Translations under genes and position numbers: made by a program
Notes under the pieces: model-generated
The model's input: only the letters and a program-made list of their open reading frames with translations
The model's database searches: none
What the model was told of the DNA's origin: nothing
Origin: Lentinula raphanica
Lineage: Eukaryota > Basidiomycota > Agaricomycetes > Agaricales > Omphalotaceae
Assembly (NCBI GenBank): GCA_027919835.1
Contig: JANVFP010000003.1
Coordinates: forward strand, 620,001-684,000
Reading direction: 5' to 3'
DNA length: 64,000 nucleotides
Shown: positions 10,266 to 19,825 of the stretch, piece after piece
Numbering within the stretch: position 1 is the stretch's first letter
How the letters are laid out: the number at the start of each line of letters is the position of its first letter

Positions 10266-11735
10266 TCAGGTGACTAGGAATGGGGAAAGAGGCGTCAATT
10301 CCAGAGAGGGTAGCCGATGAGCAATTTGTTCGGAATGCACTATCGTAGGAGAAGGTTCCTCGATGTCCTTGGACACGTTTTGTATGTCCGAATTAGAAGT
10401 ATGTGTGACTGTACTAGCAGTTGGAGTCGTTGGCGAAGGGGGATTGGTAGCTGAGGGTGAAGTCATAGTCGAAGCTGAGCCAGCGGTCTCGTCCGACCCG
10501 GTGACGGAAGACGACTCTGAGTGAGATTCAGAATGGTGGGACGCCGACTGATGATGCGAGGGCGGAGGAGAGCCTGATCGTAGTGGAACGATCTTCGTGA
10601 TATCTACTTCGTTCGGGTCCAGATGTAATTCGTCGTCGTCAGGCTCGTTGTTCTCTATGGGCGTGCTAGGTTCATGAGGAACGGAACGAATTTCGTCGGT
10701 TTCGAGTGAAGGGTAATTCGATACGGAAACAGAGTCTAGTGGTTCATCCGGTGCAGGTGAATCATCATTCGTGATGGTAGGAGTGTCCTGCGTCGTCTCA
10801 GCCTGTGTCGTGGTCTGTGCCTCCGCCTTGGCTTTGCCTTTGGTAGATTTCGAATCCTTCTTCCCAACCTTCCTCCAAGCATCCTTCATCAATCTTCCAA
10901 AAACAACCAACGGGTCGTCATTCTCCATCTCGACCCCAGAGGGATGACCGTTTCCCTGCGAGGAGATCATCGCATCCTTCTCCAGCTCCTTCTGTTGCTT
11001 TCTGAACATCTTCTCCCTTTCTTTTTCCTTGGAACGCAGCTGGCGTGCTATGTGCTCTTCGGTTTCCGCAGCGGTCCACATTCCACCTCCGCTTTGGTTA
11101 GTAGATAGGGCATCAGGTGCCGCCTGGGTATTGGGTATATTTGCCGCTGCTGAGGTGCCATACATGATCTGCCTCCGACGCTGCATCATCGCACTTCTTG
11201 CTGCAATCCCTAGAGGAATCGTGGACTTGCGTTTCCTGGGCGCGAGCTGGGGCAAGGGTGCGAATTGGATAGAAGGCGAGCGGGAAAGCGATGGAGATGT
11301 GGTAGCCGAATGAGATAAGGATGACGATGAAGAAGACGGAGAGAGGATAGATTTGGGAGGTTGTTCGGGTTCTCGTTTGGTAGGAAGAGGTGGCAGTAGC
11401 TCTGGTTTCGCAGCGTTAGCCGAAAGGGACCCGGAACGTTGTCGAGACCCACTGGCGGAACGTCGAAGGCTGAGTATCCCTGTGGATCTCTGTTTGCGAG
11501 GATTAGTGAGGGGTAAAGCTGAGCTGGGATCGAGGTGCTGCGATTTGCATGGGGTGTTGTTGATGGCTTGTTCCGGGTGTATTGTCATATTCGTGAGGCT
11601 TTCACCACTGGCTGCCATTGAGCTATCGCTGTTACTCGTATTACTCCCTGTACTATCTCGGTTGAGATTTTTTTCTTCTTCAGTTGGGGCAGCAGCTGGC
11701 GGACTGATCTCTTCCTGAGCGACCTCGGGAGACAT
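10266..11735 (-). CDS. Ser/Pro-rich disordered protein, single exon (489 aa)
   Basis: An uninterrupted minus-strand frame from ATG at 11735 to TGA at 10266. It is low-complexity throughout, with long serine runs (SPSSSSSSLSHS), Pro/Thr-rich linkers, an arginine-rich stretch near residues 165-190 (APRKRKS, MQRRRQIM) and a short charged helix near residues 225-255 (EEHIARQLRSKEKEREK). The only region that looks foldable is around DDPLVVFGRLMKDAWRKVGKK. No known domain. It lies 565 bp downstream of KEX2 on the same strand. Fragments of this gene are scattered at 1-785. Probably a nuclear or regulatory disordered protein; function unknown. Confidence 0.75.
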   Translation of the reverse strand: MSPEVAQEEISPPAAAPTEEEKNLNRDSTGSNTSNSDSSMAASGESLTNMTIHPEQAINNTPCKSQHLDPSSALPLTNPRKQRSTGILSLRRSASGSRQRSGSLSANAAKPELLPPLPTKREPEQPPKSILSPSSSSSSLSHSATTSPSLSRSPSIQFAPLPQLAPRKRKSTIPLGIAARSAMMQRRRQIMYGTSAAANIPNTQAAPDALSTNQSGGGMWTAAETEEHIARQLRSKEKEREKMFRKQQKELEKDAMISSQGNGHPSGVEMENDDPLVVFGRLMKDAWRKVGKKDSKSTKGKAKAEAQTTTQAETTQDTPTITNDDSPAPDEPLDSVSVSNYPSLETDEIRSVPHEPSTPIENNEPDDDELHLDPNEVDITKIVPLRSGSPPPSHHQSASHHSESHSESSSVTGSDETAGSASTMTSPSATNPPSPTTPTASTVTHTSNSDIQNVSKDIEEPSPTIVHSEQIAHRLPSLELTPLSPFLVT

Positions 11736-12300
11736 TTGAGCAGAGGTGGGAGTTGAAGAATGATGAGATTATTGTGTTGGGACCCGAGTCGTTATTAGCG
11801 TGTTCTGGTTGTGAACGATGAGTCGAACGTCGATTGAGGCAATGAGCCTTTTCTTGGCCTGCTTGCTAGTCGATGCAAGAGCTGCGCAGGAAGGAGAAGG
11901 TGTTCTGTAATAGTAGTGAGCAAAAGATACGAGTTATCATTTGAAATTCAGACAACATAAAGTGTGCTCATTTACCTGCAGATCCACAGTTCGGATGAAA
12001 TTCGTTCGCTTTCTACAACCAATACAATAACAAAAACATGAAGAAGAGGAAGGAGTGAAGGTAAGGATCGACAAGAGATATGACCGCCTGTCTTCCCGAG
12101 GTCGACGTAGCGGGAAAAAAAGACGAATGAGTCGCCAACGCAGAAAGCTCGGGGAAGGCGATGAGTATATCACCGGATATGGTAAGGATGGCGTAGCTTA
12201 TCAATGATATTTGTGATACCCGGCTTCAACTTCAAAGTAACTATGCTCGATTCTGTAATATACTCAGGTAATAAATATGCTAACAGTCCACTTCTATGTC
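11736..12300. other. Intergenic between Ser/Pro-rich gene and KEX2
   Basis: This is the 5' flank of the gene at 10266-11735 and the 3' flank of KEX2, both on the minus strand. A splice-like 5'UTR intron is possible, but no coding region is supported. Confidence 0.55.
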
Positions 12301-15196
12301 TCAAGGCTCATCCCGATACTCTCCTCTCCCACCAGATGGCAAATGAGTCGCACTTCCCATAGGCGACACCGCATCCTCATCATCCAGGAACCCCGAATGG
12401 AACCCAACCTCGTTTTCACCCACTCGTCTGGCACTACCATGACCATTTTCACCACCCGGATGCAACCTCGTCTCCTCATTCGCATCTTCCTCGTCAGAAT
12501 CTGACACCTCCCCAAACGCATCATACAGCTCCCTCGTTCGACCACTCCTCGGTGCATCTCCAGCACTCGCACCCGGTCTCCCTGCCCTCCTTCCTCCGCC
12601 CATCAACGCAGTCGACTCTACCATCGAAGTCATAGGCATCTCATCATTCCCCGCTAAACTCTCATACGCCAATCTTCTCTTGATCGCCCTCCGTCTCTGC
12701 CAGAAGTAAACCGCGACAGAGAGACCGAAGAGGACGACAATCGCTATCGCACCGCCGAACCATTTTTGATTCGAAGATAGTTTGGAGAGGTCTGAGAAGT
12801 AGCCTTCATCGGGAGTCGGGGTGGCACTGCCAAACGCTGGATTGCTGGCTTCGCCTTCGGCTGTACCGTGATCGCCTGGAAGGTGTTCGGTCGGTCGGGT
12901 TGGAAGACGCGTCGTGCTTGGTACTTGACTTCCGTCTTCTGGGTAGTTGTCCTCTATTGGTGGGAAGATCCATCGATCCTCTTCTTTTTCGTAAGTAGGA
13001 AACTCGTAGAGTCGAGCTTTGCTCGCGTCTATTGCCGTACCCCAGAGAATCATACTCCATCCAATGAAAGATCCCTTGGAGTCTGGTTTGGTCGAGGATT
13101 GATCTGAGACGCGAATGGTCCAAGTTCCGAGAGGATTTTCACCCCTGGAGGAAAACAATACACGATGAGTTGGGCCGAAAAGCAGGTTCTCAGGAAGGAC
13201 TCTTTCTCCCAACACTCACCAATGTTTCACTGTCATGAAAACCCACCCCGGATATCCATTTTTATCTGCATCATTATCCCTCTTCGCACCAAGAACGCTC
13301 TTCACGCCATGAGGACTGACAATCTCAACCTCAACGTCTCCCCTTCTCGCGTGCTGAATCCAAACACGAACCTGGACGTGTTCAAGCCCATTCTGGTCCA
13401 GATTCGCATGCGACAACATCTCTGCGGTGATGTCCAGCCCGGATTTGATACCTTCTTTCGTAGCAGGGATAGGTGTACCTCCGGAGAAGTTTCCAGACGC
13501 GTTGTACTCTCCGTTCTCTAACTGCACAGAATGCGAGAAGAACCAAGCCTGTGGACCGACAGATTTCCAAGTTTTGGCCGTTTGCACAAAGTCCCAACCG
13601 TCCATGGCCCCAAATCCGTATTTGTAGCTATACTTTCGTCCTGAACTCGTTTCTTCCCAGTCCGGGTCATCTTCGTTGATCATCTTCGCCGTCTGCCTGG
13701 AGATGTATTGTATATCGCGCCAGTTCAGGTTGGGGTTGGCTTCTAGTGCGAGAGCAATGACACCGACTGCATTGGGTGCAGCGGCAGAGGTACCACCATG
13801 AGTAGTCGCACACTCGTTCTTGCCTCTATCCGTGGTTATCTTACCGTTTAGAACTCAATTGATGAAACAGATGAAAAGTTTGGTGTGAACATACTATGTG
13901 TTTCCCGCTTCCCGAACTATATGCCACGATCATGTTTGCCGCACACGGTTCACTGTAATACGGATGGAGACCCTTGTAGTCAACGGCAGACACGGTGACG
14001 GAATAGATACTGTTTGTGTAACCGTCAAAGTTGCACTGATCGCCTTTCGCTGCACCATTGCCTGAAGCAAAGACGAATATACTGCCTTTGCCTCCTCGCC
14101 CGCGATTAATACCGTTGATGAAGGCTTTGGTGATGAGAGAAGAAGGTCCTTCCATGGATTTTCCATCGTCCGGAGGACCCCAGCTGCACGAATAAATATC
14201 GACGCCGTTTTCTGTCCTATTATAGCCATAATTGAGCGCAGCAGCTTCGTCCACATCGGAAATCGGGCCAGAAAGAATTCGAACCCCGGCTACGCGGGAA
14301 CCGTAGGCAATGCCAATTCCACACACGTTATTCTTTTGAGCAGCGATCTGGCCAGCACATCGAGTGCCATGGTGGTCGGCGGGTAATGAAGGAGTAGGAA
14401 GTTCAACGTGGGTATTAAAATCGTACGAGTTGAGGGCATCGAAATTGTCTTTGAGATCTTCGCTCTCGTAGTCTAAACCGTCGTCAACGAGACTAGTTAT
14501 CACGCCCTTTCCGGTTATACCGAGTGTCTCCCAGATACCGGTAACGTTCATCATGTGCTGTGGAAATTCGTCGTTGACAAGATGCCATTGGTCTGGGAAG
14601 AGTGGATCTTGGATGCCTAGTCGAGAGGCGACGACGCGAGCTGTTTGGTCAACGTCCTGCCTGACATCAATGGGTGCTCTTTTGACTCGCTGACGCGGTA
14701 CCTGGCGCACAAGCGACTTCACAGAAGAGGAAAATCGGCGGGAAGCAAGGTCCTGAGCTGTAGATCGTCGCTGCAGACCATCTTCCCGTTCGCGAGCTTT
14801 TAGCCGTTCAAATGTGTCCAGCACAGAGTCCCTCTCACTGAGATCCCTCTCTCCCAGTGTCGGTATCGCCTTCTCTGCCTTCACTAACCAATGTCCTTCA
14901 AGCTCTCCTGCAGGCTCAACCACTTGTACGCCTAGCATTTCGCTGATTTCTTCAAGCAAGAATGGTCTCTCGCGAGTAGGCATCCCAGGTGAGCTTGACC
15001 GAAGTGGATTCGGTGAATCAGCAAGTTCGAGAACATAATAATCATGGGTTGTATATTCTCTTCTTGCGAATGAACGTTTTGAGAATAGAGAAGGATGTGT
15101 GGGTTGCGAGTCAGAGATTGTTGAGGCAAAGACCGATGAGAAAGAAGGGTGAAGGAGAACAGCAAGAAGCAGAGAAAGAGGAAGACAACAGCGCAT
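12301..15196 (-). CDS. KEX2: Kexin-like proprotein convertase (subtilisin family S8B)
   Basis: Exons 15196-13895, 13839-13220 and 13144-12301 give 921 residues. The protease cleaves secretory precursors after paired basic residues in the late Golgi. The start at 15196 is used because it opens with a textbook signal peptide (MRCCLPLSLLLAVLL); an in-frame ATG at 15304 would bury it. A dibasic-containing propeptide precedes the catalytic domain. The triad is visible: Asp in VDDGLDY, His in HHGTRCAG, Asn of the oxyanion hole in FASGNG, and Ser in HGGTSAAAPNAVG. The P domain follows (WTIRVSDQ), then a Ser/Pro-rich linker, one membrane helix (AIAIVVLFGLSVAVYFW), a basic stop-transfer RRRAIKRR and an acidic cytosolic tail with SDSDEEDANEE. 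The gene is divergent from the transporter at 15621 and looks intact; tail fragments recur at 88-519. Confidence 0.93.
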
Positions 15197-15620
15197 ATCC
15201 GACCAGATGTTGGTCAGAGCCAAGAAAATATCGGCAAACCAGTCTGTGGCTGTGCTACTAACGCACATGGTGGCTGTGTAACTAGCGCTTTTGATTTTGG
15301 CCATTCAAAGAAATTCTATTTTTTCTACCAAAACAATTTCCACCATGTACTTCCCCTGTCACCTGCAGAGTTTTCTTCTAATCTTGCTCCGAACCCACTC
15401 TTTGATCTTGGCAGTCTTCTCAATATGCATCACACGCATCCCCAAATTGAGTTCACGAACAAGTTATGGCAATTGTATTGCTACACTGACGTATGTATAA
15501 GAAGTTCACGCCGGCTTATCTCGTATCTTTCCACAAGGTCGAAAGTTCTCCAGGTGGCCAACATTTTAGTCTTTCGTCACCCGATTGTAAACACCCCCTT
15601 GTTCTTCTACCACCAGCATC

Positions 15621-17744
15621 ATGAAAGAGGGCGAACTTGAAGTTGAAACGACTACCATCTCCGAGCTGAAAAACGATGCGCCTTTCGATGGGCAGAAGAT
15701 GTACCCTGTGCATTGGTTTAGAAGCACAATCTTCCAAATTTTAATCGTCGGAGGGGTGTTTTTCTGTGTATGCTCAGTTTTCTTGTCTAGCAGGATATGA
15801 CTGACTCTGTACACAGGCACCGGTATGCTTTGCTTCGTATGAAGCCTCGAGAACGTCCATTCAATGTTCAAACAGGGTATGTACAATGCTCTAAGTGCTT
15901 TGGGTGCTGGTGGATTGGCAACTCCCTGGTACGCCAATGCTACGGCTGCCGCCGGTTACGGTGAGTCGCTCAGTCTTCAATGCGTCGACCGCACACATGA
16001 CGAAAAAATAAGTGTTCATGGCATTCTTCTGTCTTATCGGTGGTATAATTGTGGGCAAGATCGGAACAAAGGCTGCCCTTCTCGTACGACCATTTTTGTC
16101 CTGACTATTTCTTCGAATCAGCTAATCTTGGGACTCTTCCTAGATTTCCAGTACGGGGGATATCATGTGAGTGTCGACTCCGATTGTGGAGGGCAATATG
16201 ACCATGGCTAATGATAACGATTCTTGGTCACTGACAGCTATGCGGGAAGTTTATATCTCAACTCCAAAAATGGCACTCAGTGGTTCTTGATGTTCGGTCC
16301 GTCACTGACCTTGAACACACTATCTCTACCACTTTATTAATACAGCTTTCTGTTTACAGGATCTATCATATCAGGCTGTACTGATGGGCTCATGTACACA
16401 GTCGAAGGTCCCGTTATCACTGGTAAGATTACCAAAATTCTATCCTCACATATCCTTATCTCAACATCATTCGAATGCTCCGACAGCTTATCCAGAGCCT
16501 CACCGTAGGGGCCGTATGTTAGCCCTATGGGTATCCATGCGAACGGCAGCCCCGGTCATTGGGGGAGCCATCATCTTCGCTCTCAATTCTTCACTTGATT
16601 CATCCGGTGGCGTCTCGCTCGAAACATACCTCGTCATCATCGGAATCATGTGTGCAGGCCCATTCATTGCAACGCTGCTTTCCACTCCCGAAAAGGTTCA
16701 GCGTAAAGATGGCGTGAAGATTCAGATGCGCAAGGCTGGATGGAGGCAGACTTTCAACGAGTGGTACCGAGTGGTCTGCTCTGCAGATGTAAGCGTTCAG
16801 TTTGTTCTTGATGAACGAAATCTTACTTGGTGACAAAGATATTGCTTCTATGCCCGCTGTTTTTCACCTCTTGGTTCTACGGTTCCTACATTGGTAAAGT
16901 TTCTTCTGAAAGAGTTGACACTCAAACTTGACCCATGCTAACAATACTGTAGGCACACTGCAAACACAATATATGAATGTTCGGACTAGGGCTCTATGTG
17001 CATTCATGATCCCCTGGGGCGATATCGCTGGTGGATTCTTGATTGGATACTTCCTCGACAACCAGCGCATGTCAATCAAGCAGCGTGCGAGATGGAGTTG
17101 GATAGGATTGATGGTGCTGAATCTTGCACTGTGGTCAGTATGCTAGGATTTGCAGTTATCACTGCGTTCATTGAAGGCCGACACACTTTGCCAGGACATG
17201 GACTGCAATCGTCACGAAACAGCTCGAAGACGAACAGCCTGTTATCGATTGGACGTCTGGAGGGCTATTTGGCAAGACCTTCATGCTATTCGTCCTCTTC
17301 GACCTTGCAACCATGGCCACTCAGACAACTCTGTTCTGGATTATCAGTCAAAGTATGCGCTGCTCATCTCCACAGAAAGAATTCTAACTCTTGTATGTAC
17401 CTCAGTGTCAGATGATTTCGTAGCTCTTTCGTACATGACTGGAACACTGCGTGGAGTCGAGTGCGCTGGTCAAGCTGTAGCATACGGTATCAAATCAAGT
17501 GACACGACTGATTGGCTGTCCATTGGCATGAACGTCGGATTAAGTAGGTTGTTTCTCCTCTTTTTATTATACAACTCCTTTGACCCTCTCATTCGTAACA
17601 GTCGTCTTCTCGTTACCTTTCGCCTGGATGGTCATCCGCAAGATTGGTGTGGTCGAGTTCGAGAAAATCAGCTTTAGTCACTTTGTACATCATGAAGAGA
17701 AAACTACCGACGAGAGGAGTATAGACGAAAAGGAGTCTGCATGA
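15621..17744 (+). CDS. UNC93-like major facilitator transporter (476 aa, 13 exons)
   Basis: Thirteen exons, all with GT-AG introns, give 476 residues and many hydrophobic segments. Family hallmarks are APGMYNALSALGAGG at the end of the first membrane helix, a glycine-rich loop (GGIIVGKIGTKAALL), AGSLYL, GTQWFLMFGSIISG, EGPVIT, and later RGVECAGQAVAYGI. This matches fungal UNC93/DUF895-type MFS proteins, whose substrates are mostly unknown. The N-terminal 30 residues are acidic and cytosolic. The second exon is only 6 nt (15817-15822, Ala-Pro); exon 5 is 23 nt (16144-16166). The C-terminal tail is short and charged. The start is the first ATG with an open frame into the first helix. It is divergently transcribed from KEX2 with 424 bp between start codons. 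Confidence 0.88.
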
Positions 17745-17939
17745 TTTAGTCAACGATTCGATTGCCCATTGACTTGGTACATGGTGTATGTATATTGATG
17801 TGGCTGAAATTTGAGCAATTCTTGAACCGGGAATGTTCAATGACTTCCGAAATAACCGAAGTTGTTGAGGATTGGTGCTAAGTGACTTGCGGAAGTGGGC
17901 CATTGCATATAGCATGGCATGTACGAGTCCGAATAGATT

Positions 17940-18150
17940 TCAGTCCTCCAATTCCTTCGCATCAATTTCTACTTGCTCTCCTGCCCAGACACACATGGTG
18001 GGTTGCCAGACCCTAACTATGTTATCTTCCGACATGCTAGTTGCTGTCCAGTTCTCAATTTCTTCTGGTGCTAGGTGCAGTACATCGTCCATATGTGATT
18101 CAAAGGTATGCAGTTTCCTGATTGGATGTCTTAGGTCGTGAAGAATGCAA
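17940..18150 (-). pseudogene. 3' relic of an RBBP4/MSI1/HAT2-type WD40 histone chaperone gene
   Basis: The minus-strand frame reads LHDLRHPIRKLHTFESH, the typical sixth-blade motif of RBBP4-type histone-binding WD40 proteins. It jumps directly to the last blade (TATSMSEDNIVRVWQ) and a family-like end (EIDAKELED). The stretch between the two blades, about 30-40 residues in real family members, is missing, and nothing upstream matches the first five blades. It is therefore a truncated, internally deleted copy. A functional gene is presumably elsewhere in the genome. Confidence 0.75.
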
Positions 18151-18221
18151 GTCTGTTGAACATTGCTACACAATCTCAAATTCTGTAATACCCTTTCTCT
18201 CTCTTCGAATTTATACTTACT

Positions 18222-18509
18222 ATGTTCCCTTTCAGAATTCGCCTTCAACTTATTCGGCCCTCATCGAGTGTCAGCCTGAATGTGACTGTCTATCCTGCAT
18301 CGGTGGACAGTATAACCAGTCACAATCATGTTGCGACATCAGGACCCTATGACGATCCAATCACAGGTGTAGCAACACCTCTGACGTCCTTACCCAAAGG
18401 TCGATATTGGGTTGTTCCATCGACATACAACCCAGGAATACAATGTGGTTTCCAACTGATTGTATTTAGCACACTCGCGTCGACTGAAATTATACCAAAG
18501 CAGCTTTAA
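18222..18509 (+). pseudogene. C-terminal relic of a RIM13/PalB calpain-like protease gene
   Basis: The plus-strand frame contains FRIRLQLIRPSSS, ATSGPYDDPITGVATP and GRYWVVPSTYNPG, which match the beta-sandwich (calpain domain III-like) end of RIM13/PalB proteases of the alkaline-pH response. The Cys-His-Asn protease domain is absent upstream and no splice site links it to one. It ends at a stop at 18509. It sits between two other relics and is most simply a gene end left by a duplication or deletion. Confidence 0.65.
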
Positions 18510-18675
18510 TATATCAAAGGCTCCACGATGGCCCTCTTCCGCACCATCACGTTTGTTTGTGGAACAAGGAGTTAGGAGTCAAGAGGAACTCATTGACCCT
18601 CTTCAAAGTGCTCCGTGTAGGATTGGCTTGTGGTCTGGAAGCGATGATCCATTCCGACAGGTGTGTGCGGATGAT

Positions 18676-19825
18676 TCACTTGTCTGGTTGAGGTGTTAAT
18701 GTGAGGAAGATGGATGTAGACCATATGTAGCTACCAAGAGTATTGTTTTGTGTATTAGATTTCAGGAATTTGCCATCCTCGTCAAAGTACCTCGAAAGCG
18801 CTGCGAGTGCTACACCAACACTGAGGTCCTTGCCAGTATCGCAAGCGACGCAAACACTCCTTCCTTGTGTTAGCTGTGTTTGGATGAAATCCATCGAACG
18901 AGGAAGGACCGTCTGGATGAACGTTCTTCCGTTCTTCCCTTCGGGCGCACTAATGTATTGTACGCGAGGATTACCAACCATGGACACATCATTCCATTTG
19001 GCATGGGAGGAAAGGACGAGGAATGTAACGACTACAGGTATTTCCAATGTCTGGTGTAGCTGGTCCTTTGACTCTGCTATGATATCGGCCGTCGAGCACA
19101 GAAGAATACGTCCGTTGACTCGGCCAACAGCAGAAGGTCGACGAGCTTTGTTTGTACCATGAGCGCTAGATGCACATGAGGCGACGACAGCTTCCATTTC
19201 CGATTGGCCAGTAGACATGATCAGCTTGCGATGTTCCCAGGAAATTTCGGGAGTGAGGCCCTAAATGCAAGATCGGTTAGAAATGCATCGGCAGCATCAT
19301 TGATGAATGAAGGGGCATGACTGACCATTCCCCATAGTTCATGATCGTTTCCAGAACCTTGAATATAGACGAACCCCCCGCTACGTCGATCAACACCCTC
19401 TTGCACTTGACGTGAAGCAGAAACACAGACGACGGGGAAGAATGCTCGTGATTCTGAAGGAAACTTGGGAAATAATGTAGAGGCAGGCGTGATCCAGATC
19501 TTGAAGTTTGAATCAATACAGACAGAGGCAAGGACATTGAGGAAGTGATACTCGCTGGTCGAAGTGGTAAAGATAGATTTGGCAAGGCGTAGGAAGATTC
19601 CTGAACCAGAGGACTTCAGTGTAAGACGGGAACAAGGAAAGCAATGATCTCTCACATTCAAAGCAGAGGCCCATCCATCCAACAAAGGTACGATCTGCGA
19701 GTGTTCTTGTGTGCTGACCACACCTGGAGGTGTGTGAAGCAAGATATCCCAGTCCCGATGCGAAGTTTCTGGGTATCGCAAAAGCATTGCCCGATTCACG
19801 ACAGCGCACCAAACTTAAGTTGGAT
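18676..19825 (-). pseudogene. RIT1: 5'-truncated RIT1 (initiator-tRNA 2'-O-ribosyl phosphate transferase) relic
   Basis: RIT1 modifies A64 of initiator tRNA so that it is not used in elongation. From about 19825 down, the frame reads WCAVVNRAMLLRYP, HRDWDILLHTPPGVVS, GGFVYIQGSGNDHELWGM, then across a good intron GLTPEISWEHR, and later VCVACDTGKDLSVGVALAAL, the DUSP-like C-terminal domain. The usual first 100-plus residues are not found upstream; the sequence there is AT-rich and unrelated. A frame change is seen at the 5' break (RLPSD... in one frame, WCAVV in another). The expected C-terminal end after GKFLKSN is also lost. Most likely a pseudogene. Confidence 0.7.

Noticed and set aside
15197..15304. 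Longer KEX2 start at 15304
   Set aside because: It would place 36 residues before a textbook signal peptide; the ATG at 15196 is the better start.
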